A stretch of DNA of 64,000 bases, from contig CAJNDS010002307.1 in the NCBI GenBank assembly GCA_905221605.1, forward strand, positions 372,130 to 436,129. The letters are read 5' to 3'. The notes under the pieces were generated by a model. It had not been told where the DNA came from and did not search any database. It saw only the letters and a program-made list of their open reading frames with translations. This document shows, piece after piece, positions 13,552 to 25,999 of this stretch (position 1 is its first letter; every line of letters starts with the position of its first letter). The DNA is from Symbiodinium natans (lineage: Eukaryota > Sar > Dinophyceae > Suessiales > Symbiodiniaceae). The position numbers and the translations under genes were made by a program.

Positions 13552-13645
13552 GGTTTAGGGTTTAGGGTTTAGGGTTTAGGGTTTAGGGTTTAGGGTTTAG
13601 GGTTTAGGGTTTAGGGTTTAGGGTTTAGGGTTTAGGGTTTAGGGA
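13552..13645 (+). repeat. Interstitial TTTAGGG block
   Basis: About thirteen perfect TTTAGGG units flanked by unique sequence. Confidence 0.85.
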
Positions 13646-15194
13646 AGAATGTCGGCCTCCCTCGGAACCCAGGCCCCCAGCGGAGGCTTCTGCAAATTGA
13701 AGCTGCTGAGAAAATCAAGTTTCAATAGGGTTCAGGGCTTTAGGGTTAGAGGGTTCTATCCCTAAACCCTAACCCTAAGCCCTGAACCCCTTATACCCTA
13801 AACAACAAAGCCTTGGTACTAGGCAGTCTCATCAAAAGTCGCCCTGAATCCTCAACTCTGAACCCTAAAGCCTGAACCCTGAACCCTAAACCTGTGGCCC
13901 AGGGTTTAGGGGGTTCACGGGTGTAGGGTCTTGTTAAGTCGGGGCAGGTGGGGCAGGTTGGGAGGGGGCAGGTGGGTAAGGCAGGTGGGTTCAAGGACAC
14001 AGGCACCCCCCTTCAGGCTCGAGGGTCGATGAATCAGGACTTCTGCAGATGGGGGCTTGGGTTGCAGGTTGCAGGGGTAGAGACACCTGAATTCAAAACC
14101 CGAAACCCTAAACCCTAAACCCTAAACCCTAGACCCTAAACCCTAAACCCTAAACCCTAAACCCTACGTGAAGGGCTTGGGGTCTCCCTTAAGCTAAAGA
14201 GGTGAGCGGGTAGGGTTTAGTGTTGATGCTTGCAAAGGGTTGGGCTGCCTTAATGCTCAAAGTGGCCCTTGGCCAGGGCGTACTTAAGGGCACCTTCTTT
14301 TGTAAGGTTTAGGGTTTAGGGTTTAGGGTTCAGGGTTTAGGGTTTAGGGCCAAACAGCAAAAACCCTGCAGCCAAGAAGCACAGCTGCTTCAACACCTTG
14401 ACCTCGCCGTGGGTTTGGATTGCCTGAGTCTGAGAACCCCAGAAAGGGCTACAGCCGAACGGTTGAGGGTTTAGGGTTTAGGGTTTCGGGTTTAAAGGCG
14501 ACACGGGAGTAACCTAGGAACAAAAAGGGTACCTTTTTTGGTTGCAAGGGGATGATAAGGGAACCCCAACCCTAAAAAAAAAAGGGCCTGCTCCCGGTCC
14601 TAGCCGGAAAAGATTCGGGAACGACCCTCCGCAGCAACCAACTGGCAAGATGAAGGGTCTTGAGGATTCTAGCTGCAGGGTTTCTATAGGTTTAGTGGTT
14701 CATGGTTCAGGGTTAGGACTGTGGGTTAGGGCTTTCGGTCACCGCGAACAGGCAACAGTCACCGATACAACGACTATCTACAGTGGCTTAGGGTGTGGGG
14801 TAGTGAAAAGAAGTGGCAGAAGGGGAGTGCTCGCACGAGCAAAAAACACCAATTTTAGGAGTGCTTGCTGAAGCACTAAAGTTGGGCTGAGCTAGCCGTA
14901 CCTTACAGACCTGCCGAAGCCCAAGACGAAACACTTGCCTCAGAAGCCTGACCAACACACCCAACGACTGCCGCGGTAAGACCCTAAACCCCAAACCCAG
15001 ACCCTAAACGACAAACCCTTTGAACCCCTAACCCCCCCCCCACAAAAAAAAAAATCCTAAACCCTAAGCCCTAAACCGTCTTAGACACACGGTCCCTGAA
15101 CCTCTAACCCCTGAGTGCAATGCCTCAAACACGGGTGACGGCTCGCTCAACCGTCTGGCCGCCTCGGGGTGGAGTTCAGGGGGGCCCTGAAGTT

Positions 15195-15570
15195 GAGGCA
15201 TTTAGGGTTTTAGGGTTCAGGGTTTAGGATTTTAGGTTTTAGGGCTTTAGAGGTTTAGGGTTTTAGGGTTCAGGCTTTAGGACTTTAGGTTTTAGGGCTT
15301 TAGAGGCTTAGGGTTTAGGGTTTTAGGGGTTCAGGGTTTAGGTTTTGTTCGGGTTTAGGGTTTAGGGTTAGTGTTTAGGGTTTGGGGTTTGGGGTTTAGG
15401 GTTTTAGGGTTCTAGGGTTAGGGTTTCGGGCTTAGGGTTTAGGGTTTTAGGGTTTAGGGTTTAGGGTTTAGGGTTAGGGGTTTAGGTTTTTAGGGTTAGG
15501 GTTTAGGGTTTAGGGTTTAGGGTTTAGGGTTTTAGGGTTTAGGGTTTAGGGCTTAGGGTTTAGGGCTGTG
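15195..15570 (+). repeat. Degenerate TTTAGGG tract
   Basis: Nearly 380 bp of telomere-like units with many variants (TTTTAGGG, TTCAGGG, TTTGGGG, TTAGGG). The degree of decay suggests an older block than its perfect neighbours. Confidence 0.75.
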
Positions 15571-17745
15571 GCTTCAGCTAACCCTGAGCATGTGGTAAGT
15601 CTGTGCGAAGATGGTGAGGGGGTCACAAAAACTCAGCCCGAAAATCGAAACCCTGAAGCCTAAACCCTAGGGGGGGGTGGGCCGGGGGAACACAAAAAAT
15701 GAGCCCCAAACACTAATTAAACCCTAAACCCTCAACCCTCAACCCTAAACCAACAAGCCCTGAGCCCTCAAGCTCAAGGCACTCCCTGCAAACATCCCCG
15801 CGAGGCAAGACCTGAAACCCTCGGAAAACGCTTTCAGGGTGTTGGGTTTAGGGTTTAGGGTTCCTCAGTCCCTGAACACCCTGAGCCCTGATGGATTTCA
15901 CCGCTCTGAGACCCGATCGAGCTCTGCGAAGCTACGGTTGCGTCGCAGATGCGGTCTCCTACTCAGGGGTTAGGCTTTAGGGCAAACCCCAAACCCCAAA
16001 CCCCAAACCCCAAACCCTAACCCTAAACCCTAAACCCTAAACCCTAAACCCCAAACCCCAACCCCCCAAAGCAAACAACACGTGTTTCGGGTCTAGTGCT
16101 TCGGGTCCACCGGGTTTAGGACCTCAAGGAAGCCCGAACCGAACCAATTCAGGAATTCAGGATTCGAAGAGCCCAGCGCTTGAGGGGTTTAGGGTGTTTG
16201 GGGTTTAGAGTTTAGGGTTTAGGGTGGTCGGGGGTTAGGGTGTTTGGGGCTTAGGGTTTGGGGTTTAGAGGTTTGGGGTCTAGAGGTTGGGGGTTTATAG
16301 GGTTTGGGGGATAAACGCTCTCTGTGAAGCGAGTGCCGGCCAAAGCGCAAAAGAACTGCTCGGCCTAGAGTGCCAACTTAAAAGGCTTGCTTAGGGTTTA
16401 GGGTTTAGGGTTTAGGGTTTAGGGTTTAGGGTTTAGGGTTTAGGGTTTAGGGTTTAGTGTTTAGGGTTTAGGGTTTAGGGTTTAGGGTTTAGGACTTAGG
16501 GTTTAGGGGAAACATTGGTGCTGGTTGGGGACCAAGAGTCTACATGGGAGGCCAAGGTTCACTGCTTAAGGGTTGAGTGAGTTTGCACTGGGCCTAGCCC
16601 TAAACCCTAAACCCCAAACCCTAAACCCTAAACCCTAAACTGCAAACCCTAAACCCTAAACCCCAAACCCTAAACCCTAAACTGCAAACCCTCCAAGCTC
16701 GAGTCGAACCCGGGTCCTTGCTTGCAGCGAATTGAGGACTGCCTGCGCGTTTGCACAGGCTGCGGACACCTCCCAGCGGTCACAAGGGTCTTATGGATCA
16801 CTTCATGAGCCCGGAGCACCGAATCCCTAAACCCTAAACCCTAAACCCTGAACCCTGAACCCTAAACCCTGAACCCTAGCGACGTTGCTTCCAAACCCCT
16901 TGAGTCCCCAGACCGCAAGCCCTCCCAAGTTGAAGCCAGAAACCCTAAGGGTTGTTGCAAGGGTTTAGGGTTTAGGGTTTAGGGTTTAGGGTTTAGGGTT
17001 TAGGGTTTAGGGTTTAGGGTAGGGTAGTCTACATGGTCCCCTAGTCTGGGCCCTGAGAAGGAGACCCCTTATATCCCCCTCTCGTGCCCTCCACAAATTA
17101 AGGGGCCCATACATCAGAACCCTTGATGGGAGGTAGGGGACCATATGAAGGGCCCGTGCAACTACCCTAAGAGAAACCCCTAAGCCCCAAACCCTAAAAT
17201 CTTGGTCTCAGGGATACCCCCCCCAAAATCCTTTACACAACAAGATGTATATCACAGATGCCCAGGCCCTGAAACAGCCTAAACCCTGAACCCTAAACCT
17301 GAGTCCTAAGTCCTAACCCTCTAAACCCTAAACTCTAAGGCCTTTGAAACACTAAGGAATTGAAACCGTGAGGCCTTGAAACCCCGAAACCCTAAACCCT
17401 AAACCCTAAACCCTAAACCCCGAAAGCCCTTTTGGAGGAAGCCTCCTGGCTCGCGTTGTCCACTGTCAGGGCTCCGCCAAAACTCGACGAAAGGCCTGGC
17501 TCGGGTTCCGGGTTCAGGGTTCAGGGTTTGGGGTTCAGGGTTTAGGGTTTAGGGTTTAGGGTTTAGGGTTTAGGGTTTAGGGTTTAGGGTGTAGGGTTTA
17601 GGGTTTAGTCTAGGGTCTAGGGTTTAGGTCTTAGGACTTCAACGCCTATAAACCCAAAGGCCCTAACCCTACTCAAGTCTGAACCCCAAACTCTACCTCC
17701 ACCCCCCCCCCCCCCCCCCGAAGTATTCTTTACCCCCTGATTCTT

Positions 17746-17840
17746 CATAGGGAATGGGGGAATGAGGCATCCATGTAATCCCTTACGGGTATATATAGGG
17801 GATATAGGGTATCTCAGTCCCTCATTCCCTTCTAGCAACC
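17746..17840. repeat. Small foldback sequence
   Basis: GGGAATGGGGGAATGAGG is matched downstream by CTCATTCCC, and ATATCCCC/GGGGATAT-like halves surround a TATATA core. It resembles the other short foldbacks of the subtelomere, but I found no second copy. Confidence 0.4.
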
Positions 17841-19487
17841 AGCCAGTTGAAGACGGCGTCGGGCATGTTTCTGGGCTTCGCATCTGGGGGTTTAGGGTTT
17901 AGGGTTCCCAGGACTTCCAGAATGTGGGCTTCGGGATGATCCGAAGGATTATGATTCACTCGATGCGGGGTTGCAGATTGCGGTTTAGGGTTTAGGGTTT
18001 AGGGTTTAGGGTTTAGGGTTTAGGGTTTAGGGTTTAGGGCTTAGGGCTTAGGGTGTAGGGTTGAAGGTTCAGAGTTCAGAGTACTTGCGCAGCGTGGCAT
18101 TTCGCCTATTCCGCGTAGCTAGCTGAGCTCTTATCGATGCCGGGCACGAGGGTGGCATTGCCATGACGAAGCTCAAGCCCTGAATATTCGGCTTGGGTAC
18201 CCACATGGGGTTCTGCGTTGGTGCTATCATAGCCACTAAACCCTAGACCCTCAACTCTACACCCTAAACTTTAAACCCTAAACCCTACACTCTGAACCCA
18301 AAAACCCTAAACCTGAAAACCCTAAAACCCTAAACCCTAAAACCCTAAACCCCTAAACCCGAAAAAAGGGCATCTGGCAGCGGCAGGCACAACTCCGAGG
18401 CAGTTGAAAGCTCCGCCCTGGAGATCGTCAAACTCGAACCCCCCGAACCACAACCCCCAACGCCTGATTTTTTCCCTAAACCCTAAACCCAAAACCCTAA
18501 ACCCGAATAGTAACAAAGAAACAACAAAAGGAAGAAGCCGTGCGGTTCAGGGTTTAGGGACTAGGGACTAGGGTTTTAGGGTTTAGGGTTAGACAAAAAA
18601 AGCTTTGTAATCATCGAACCCCCTCCCCCCCCCCGCTCGCACCGAGAAAGCAACACCGAAGTCCTGAAACCGGGGGGACCATGTGGCCCAAGCTCTCGTG
18701 CTTCGACCTAGACCCCATACAGACTTAAGTAGGGTGTAGGGTTTAGGGTTTAGGGTTTAGGGTTTCGGGTTTAGGGTTTAGGCTTAAACGGTTTAGGGCG
18801 TAGCATTCAAGCCAATGTGTAGTCGGCTGCGATAATTCCAAACAGTTGTTGTGAGGACACGGAAGGGAGCCTTTAGTGTCTATGAGGTCGCCTTAAACCC
18901 TAAACCCTAAACCCTAAACCCTAAACCCTAAACCCTAAACCCTAAACCAAAAACCCGAAATCAACCATCATGCCGCGTAGCTGGGTGAAGGCCCTCTCGC
19001 CGGCCGCGCGTAGTCCGGATGCTGAAGTCAGGGGTTCCCCCTACTTAGGGTTTAGGGTTTAGGGGGTTTAGGGTTTGGGGTTTGGGGTTTGGGGTTTTGG
19101 GGTTTAGGGTTTAAGCCCATCACTAGGCTATTTAGGGATACTACAGCCTAATAAAGGTAATTTAAGGGGGAGTCCAGGGGAGGGGCACGGGAGTATACAG
19201 GGGGGTAGTAGGGCCATGATGAAGGGTGGGGAGCGGAGCTGTGGCTGCTGGACAAAGATCCGCAAGTGTTCTCAAAAGTTTGCGTGAAAGAACGTGTATG
19301 TACCCCAAACCCCCAAACCCCAAACCCCAAACCCCAAACCCTAAACCCCAAACCCTAAACCCCAAACCCTACACCCCCAAAGCGCTAAACCCTATGTAAA
19401 TGTCAGATTGAAGACCGACAAAGACATCTCAGGGCGAACCACCCCCAGGCCTACCCCTCGCTCCACCACTCCCAAAGCCCTCCCTAC

Positions 19488-19587
19488 ACCCTAAACCCTA
19501 AACCCTAAACCCTAAACCCTAAACCCTAAACCCTAAACCCTAAACCCTAAACCCTAAACCCTAAACCCTAAACCCTAAACCCTAAAC
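19488..19587 (+). repeat. Interstitial CCCTAAA block
   Basis: About fourteen perfect CCCTAAA units, preceded by several hundred bases rich in the CCCCAAA variant. Confidence 0.85.
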
Positions 19588-20577
19588 CCCTACCATCTCC
19601 AAAGGAACGAACGCAAGAACAACCCCAACATCTAACAACCTTAGCACACCTTTTCCGACTACGAAACATCTGGACAGTTGTTCCCCACATGTGTCCCCTT
19701 ACTTGGGAACCCGTATGTGCCCCTAAACCCCAAACCCTAAACCTGAACCCTAAACCCTAAACCCTGAAACCACAAACCCCAAACCCCAAACCCTAAACCC
19801 TAAACCCTAAACCCTAAACCCTGTGTGCACTTTGGCCTCCTCCAACACCCTGTACAGCTCGGACCTGACCTGTCCAGCGACTGGTCCAGACATGGGTGGC
19901 AGCGGTGCACCGCGCACCGTTTATAATCGGGGTGGGTTTAGGGTTTAGGGTTTAGGGTTTAGGGTTTAGGGTTTAGGGTTTAGGTTTTAGGGTTTAGGGT
20001 TTGGGGTTTAGGGTTGATAGGGCTTAGGGTTTAGGGCTCAGGGCTTATGGTGAAACCCTGAACCCTAAAACCTAAACCCTAAACCCTAAACCCGAGAGGG
20101 TTTAGAGGGTTTAGAGGGTTTACAGGGTTGAGGGGATTTAGAGGCTTTAGAGGGCTTATTGAGTCTGCTGACCTGCGGCCGTTTAAACCACCCTAACCCG
20201 GCCGGCTTTGGCCCTAAACCCCGGGGTCGCGATAGACGCTTGGGGGTGCCGAGGGGTCAGGGGGCAGGGAGGGAGTAGGGGTGTGTAGGATCAAGGTGAG
20301 GGGTGTGGAGGGAAGGGGTAGTGGTGGGAGTGGTGGTTGGGGGGCGGGAGGGGAGTAACCCTAAACCTCAAACCCTAAACCCTAACCCCAAAACCCTAAA
20401 CCCTAAACCCTAAACCCTAAACCCCAAACCCTAAACCTTCTTGGCAATGTAGGGGGGGAAGGATGGAGGCTCCACCATGCGGTGCCTCGTCCACTTCGGG
20501 ACAGTCCTGCGTGGCTTCGGCGAGCTCCTTGTATGACTGTGGGGCAACAACATGTTAGCATCCTACACTCCTACACG

Positions 20578-20719
20578 GTCTTTCTTTATTTCTTTACTTT
20601 GTTTCTGTCTTTCTTTCTTTCTTTCTGTCTTTCTTTCTTTCTTTATTTCTTTCTTTCTTTCTTTCTTTGTTTCTCTCTCTCTCTCTCTCTCGCTCTCGCT
20701 CTCCCCCTCTCTCGCTCTC

Positions 20720-20750
<31 letters not shown>

Positions 20751-20776
20751 AATTGTGGCTGCTCTCTCTCTCTCTC

Positions 20777-20809
<33 letters not shown>

Positions 20810-20812
20810 GTC
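20578..20812 (+). repeat. Compound microsatellite (TTTC)n-(TC)n-(TA)n
   Basis: A TTTC-type tract (20578-20668) passes into TC repeats (20669-20780) and then a TA tract (20777-20810). Long apparent open frames rich in Ser/Leu or Arg/Glu across this stretch come only from the simple repeat and are not genes. Confidence 0.9.
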
Positions 20813-21512
20813 AAGTGGCATCTTGACGACAATCTACGCCCCAAAGTCCGAACCACTGTGCTGCAAAGGCGCGAAAGCCCCACGGAAAAGATAGCTGGCA
20901 GCGATGCTAGCATCCCAGACACATTCGGCAGTCGTAGCTGGATCGGAGAATCCATGTCCTGGAATGCTTAGGGTTTAAAGGGTTTAAAGGGTTTAGGGTT
21001 TAGGGTTTAGGGTTTAGGGTTTAGGGCTTAGGGTTTAGGGTTTAGGGTCAACTCTAACCCCCATAATAAGACCTAAATCTCAAAATTTGGGCAAGCCCAG
21101 AAGTCAACTCCAAGCCCCAAAACCTCCTGACCCCATAAACCCTGAACCCAAAACTCAAGCCCTAAACCCTAAACCCTAAACCCTAAACCCTAAACCCTAA
21201 ACCCTAAACCCTAAACCCTAAGCTCTAGAATCCCCCCCCAGCTCCCTGTGGCACTCAAACTGCTCAACGACAAGAAGCTTCGTGAGCTAAGTCTATCAAG
21301 CTTTCGGGCGAACCTCAAGCTATGGGTGACAAAGGTTCGTAGTTTAGGGTTTAGGGTTTAGGGTTTAGGGTTTAGGGTTTAGGGTTTAGGAAACCCTAAG
21401 GCTTTTATAGGGTTCGGGTTAAGGAATTCGGCTTTAGGGTTTTGACTGCGGAGGCTACGTCTCTGATGTCACTTCGCCATGCCAAGGAACAAAATGCCCT
21501 AGAGCATAGGTT

Positions 21513-21620
21513 ACCCGGGTTCATTTGTAGTACTAGTATGAAAATAGGTACCCAAAAAACCATACTAAACAGGGTTTTGGGGTACCTAATTCCAGAATGG
21601 TACTACAGGCGGGCCCTCTG
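21513..21620. mobile_element. Foldback element, family B, copy 2
   Basis: It shares with the copy at 7401 the outer CATTTGTAGTACTA / TACTAC...GGGCCCTCTG arms and the inner AGGTACCC / GGGGTACCTAATTCC pair, with several substitutions. Two copies 14 kb apart in otherwise unrelated spacers argue for mobility or segmental exchange between subtelomeres. Confidence 0.7.
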
Positions 21621-23509
21621 AGTACTTATGGGTTCCCTAAACCCTAAACCCTAAACCCTATACGCTATACCCTAAATCGCAAGGTTCCTGATAAGGGACA
21701 TCATGGAACAGAAGCTAAGGCAAGGCTGTGGGCCGTGTTTAGGGTTTAGGGTTTAGGGTTTAGGGTTTAGGGTTTAGGGTTTAGGAAACCCTAAAGCCTT
21801 AAAACCCTCGCGAATCTTAACGCCCACCGCCCCTACAGGGAGCCGAAGAGCTCGTGGACCACAGCCAGAGCGGGTGAAACAGCTCAGCCGTGTGCCTTGG
21901 CTTGCGGAATGAGAGGTTTAGGGTTTAGGGTTTAGGGTTTAGGGTTTAGGGTTTAGGGTTTGGGATGCAGGGGGCAGGGGGCTTTGCGTGTAAAAAGCGC
22001 CCCGATTCTGCGAGTTTTACACATCGAACGCCCGCATGGAACCGGCTTGGGATTCGTAAGGAGTTAGGGTTTAGGGTTTAGGGTTTAGGGTTTAGGGTTT
22101 AGGGTTTAGGGTTTAGGGTTTAGGGTTTAGGGGTAGGTGTTTCAGACGTGGTCGGCTGTCAAGAAGGTTGTAGGTAGGGGATATAGGGGCTACCAAAAAC
22201 ATGCTTGCACACTTTTTTCTGCATTGCACGAGAGATAGACTATTGAATCTTGGATGGACTGATATATACACCACAATGAAAATGGTGTCTTTGAAATACC
22301 CTTGCGTTTCATACAAATCTTACGGTAACTATATTGGAAGCACCCTCTGGGCTCGTAAGGAACAAGAGTTCCCGGACACCATGCAAAGAGTCTTTGTTTA
22401 AGTAGCTCACATCATTCCCTGGAAACCTGTACTTTAGCCCTACAACGCGTTGAGTTCCTTTCCTAGGACAGTTACAGGTCCCTTCTCAGCAAAAGGAATA
22501 AACCCCGGGCACTGCTTGTTGCTAAGAGCGTTGCACAAAAAACACAGTGACTGACGCCTAAAACCCCGGAACGCTGATAAGCCTCATAACCCTGAAACTT
22601 AGAAGCCTGTCTCCATGCAACCTTTCACTTTAGGGTTTCAGGGCTTAGGATGTAAGGGTTTAGGGTTTCGGGTTTAGGGTTTAGGGTTTGGCGTTTAGGG
22701 TGTAGGGTTGAAAGGTGACAGGCGGCCCGCATTCAGTGTTCAGAAGGTTCGGAGACGAGGGCTTCAAGTCTTTTTGTTTTTTGGGGGGGAGGGAGGGGGG
22801 GGGAGGGGGGGGGGCCCTTGTACACCGCGTCCTAAGCCCCAACCCTAACCCTAAACCCTAAACCCTAAACCCTAAACCCTAAACCCTAAACCCTAAACCC
22901 TAAACCCTAAACCCTAAACCCTAAACCCTAAACCCTTCGAGCTTGGGTCGGCCATCCGAATGCCGTGCAGCCGAAGCTGCCGCCGGAGCGGCCCATTGGC
23001 CGTGGCCCCCAGCAGGGTCAGCAGTCCAAGCGCCTTGGTTTAGGGGCTTAGCTTGTGGTTTAGGGTTTAGGGTTTTAGGGTTTAGAGTTTAGGGTTGAGG
23101 GCTTAGGGTTTAGGGTTTCGGGTTTGAGGGTTTCAGGGTGTGTAGGGCTTAACTCGGGGTGTAGGGTTTAAGTAGGGTTAAGGGTTTAGAGGTTTTAGGG
23201 CGCAGGCGTCAATTAGAGTTCAGTTCAAGTTTACACGGGGTTTAGGGTTTAGCTAGGGCTTAGGGTTGAATTAGGGTTTCTGGTTTAAAAGGGTTTAGGG
23301 TTCAGTAGAGTGAGAAGTATGGACAACAACCGTCCTAAACCTTCTAAATCCTAAACCCTAAACCCTAAATAAACCCTAAACCCTAACCCTAAACCCTCAA
23401 CCCTAAACCCTAAACCGGTGGAGTGTTTCAGCGGTGGAAGTAGCGGCCTCGTGTCAAAACTTAAGCCCCAAGGGCCGGATGCCACCAGACCTCTGGGGGT
23501 TAGGGTTTA

Positions 23510-23725
23510 GGGTTTAGGGTTTAGGGTTTAGGGTTTAGGGTTTAGGGTTTAGGGCTTAGGGCTTAGGGTTTAGAAGGTTTAGGGTTTAAAAGGTTTAGGG
23601 TTTAAAAGGTTTAGGGTTTAAAAGGTTTAGGGTTTAAAAGGTTTAGGGTTTAGGGTTTAGGGTTTAGGGTTTAGGGTTTGGGGTTTAGGGTTTAGGGCTT
23701 AGGGTTTAGGGTTTAGGGTTTAGGG
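23510..23725 (+). repeat. TTTAGGG block with embedded AAAAGGTTTAGGGTTT repeats
   Basis: Perfect TTTAGGG units flank five tandem copies of a 16-bp unit, AAAAGGTTTAGGGTTT. This is a higher-order repeat made from the telomere unit. Confidence 0.8.
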
Positions 23726-24328
23726 AGACTAAGGTTGCACCCTTGGTTTTGCGGGCCCTTTTCCAAGGTCCTTTGAGGGGAATTATAAGGGCCATCTTAG
23801 GCGTGTATGAAGGGGAACCTTTATAGGTACAACCGAAGAGGGGTACGAGCCTGAACCCCTTGAGAACCCAGTGCGCTGGCCCGTAGCCTGAGACAATCCA
23901 TGCAACCCAACAGCCCAAGCATGCACAGGGAGCTTGAAACCTCTGTTTCCTTGATGCTCCAAGCATGCCCTGAACCCTAAAACCTAAACCCTAAACCCTA
24001 AACCAAAACCAAAAACCCTGTACCCTGAACCCTAAACCCTTAAACCCTAATTAGACGGCCAAAGCCTAAAAATGAAGGAACCGCAGCCAGGGGCCGAGAA
24101 TGTAGAGAAGCGCCCACATGTTGCGGTTCTGATGGTTTTCCAATGTGGGGCCGATGCTGGGCCAGCCGGTTTAGGGTTTAGGGTATGGGGTTTGGGGTTT
24201 AGGGTTTAGGCTTAGGGTTTAGGGACCGGCCCACCTCCAATTACAACTTATAAGCCCCATACGCACCCGAAGTAGGCTATAAGTACACTTAGACTTCGGG
24301 TTCCAAGTACCCATGAACCTCCAAGTGC

Positions 24329-24393
24329 TTGCTTAAGAAACAAAGAAATATTTTTTATATTGCCCTTACAGTTCTTGGGGGTTCTTAAAGCAA
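24329..24393. mobile_element. Foldback element, family C, copy 2 (short)
   Basis: Inverted ends TTGCTTAAGAA and TTCTTAAAGCAA enclose about 40 bp of AT-rich sequence. It matches the termini of the 10087 element, while the interiors differ. Confidence 0.5.
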
Positions 24394-25453
24394 ACAGTAG
24401 AAAACTACACCCTGAATCCCTAACCCTCAGCGCTGCCCTAAACCCTAAACCCTAAACCCTCGACCCTAAACCCTAAACCCTAAACCTTAAACCCTAAACT
24501 CTCGACCCTAAACCCTAACCCCCTAAACCCTCTTTGTAGGCCAGGTGCAGCGCCGATCCCTAGAGACCGCCGGCTGAAGCACGCATTCCGTGGCTGCCGA
24601 GGCCTGAACTGGGGTTTATAGGGTTTAGGGTTTAGGGCTAGGGTTTAGGGTTTGGGGTTTCGGGTTGAGGGGTTTCGGGTTTAGGTTTTGGGGTTTGGGG
24701 TTTGGGGCTTGGAGTTTCGGGTTTAGGGTTTAGGGTTTGGGGTTTGGGGGCCCTGAAAACCGCGTTTTATGGCTTCAAAGGGTTGTACAGGGAATTTTTA
24801 GAGTAATAAAATTGAAATTATGTTCATACCTACCCCGTAAAACCCTTCCGTACAAGGGCCCATTGGGTATTTAGGGTTAGGTGGCTAGCCACTAGACCCT
24901 AAAGCCCAAACCCTGAACCCTACCCTACATCCTAAAGTGGCTCTGCGGAATCGGATGTTGGGGATTTGGGCGCCCAAGACCATGCCGCACGACGGCAACA
25001 TATAGGGCAACTACGGGCCGAAGAGTTTTTTGGATTAACTTGGGGTATAGGCAAAGCCTAAACCCTAAACCCTAAACCCTAACCCGGTATGGGGTATAAG
25101 GTTCTGGACTATAGGAGACTGGAACCTGACCACTTCTTGCAGCTCACGCGGAATCTAAGTAGGGGCCCGATGCTCAACATAACCGGACACAACACCCAAA
25201 TCCTGAACCCCCAAATCCTGAACCCCAAAACAGCAGCTTGTGAGGTGAAACCATCCGTAAGCCGTAAACCCCAGATGCTAATGATGCTAAACTCCCTAAA
25301 CCCTAAACCCTAAAACCCAAAGGACAGGGATTGACAGGGCTGTTCCTCAGAAGTGTGCGAGGGCTTGTGACTGGGGTCTAGAGTGCAGTCTGCATTAATA
25401 TATGAAAGCAGTCATCTACAGACATGTACATTTGAAATTCACTGAGCTGCTGT

Positions 25454-25590
25454 CCCAAACCCCAAACCCCAAACCCCAAACCCCAAACCCCAAACCCCAA
25501 ACCCTAAACCCTAAACCCCCAAAGCGCTAAACCCCAAACCCCAAACCCCAAACCCCCAACCCCAAACCCCAAACCCTAAACCCTAAACCG
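25454..25590 (+). repeat. CCCCAAA variant array
   Basis: About fourteen copies of the CCCCAAA telomere variant, with a short interruption (CCCAAAGCGCTAAAC) also seen at 19374. The shared interruption indicates that the two regions exchanged sequence. Confidence 0.75.
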
Positions 25591-25903
25591 AGGTTCGCGG
25601 GCTCTTCACCGGAGTCCGCGGAAAGCTCAGGGCTCGCGGACGGCAGCGGGAGCCAGCTGTCCAGAAATCGACTCGGGATCCATCCTCGACGACTTCTGCC
25701 TGCAGGTTTCGGGTTTTTTGGGGTTTGGGGTTTAAGGTTTTTGGGGTTTGGGGTTTAGGGTTTAGGTTTAGGGTTTAGGGCGAGATCAAGAGACTCAAGC
25801 TGTCAAAAGACTTCGCGTGCGGCTCGTTCAAAGTCGCCTTTGTTACGTATGTCCTCATATCCAACACTGGCGAGACTCAAAAAATGTATGTAAGAGAACT
25901 TGG

Positions 25904-25999
25904 GATGAGCCCCCTTATGCTAACAGTCCTTCATGGGCAATACAACAGGGGTACTAAAATCCAAATGGGGGACTGTTAATTTAGGGGGGGGGGAACATC
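25904..25999. mobile_element. Foldback (MITE-like) element, family A, copy 3
   Basis: It starts GATGAGCCCCCTTATGC and ends GGGGGAACATC, with internal ACAGTCCTT and GGGGACTGTT halves. It corresponds to the copies at 2200 and 5305. Confidence 0.65.

Noticed and set aside
20482-20826. Open frames rich in Ser/Leu and in Arg/Glu
   Set aside because: Encoded entirely by (TTTC)n and (TC)n microsatellites.
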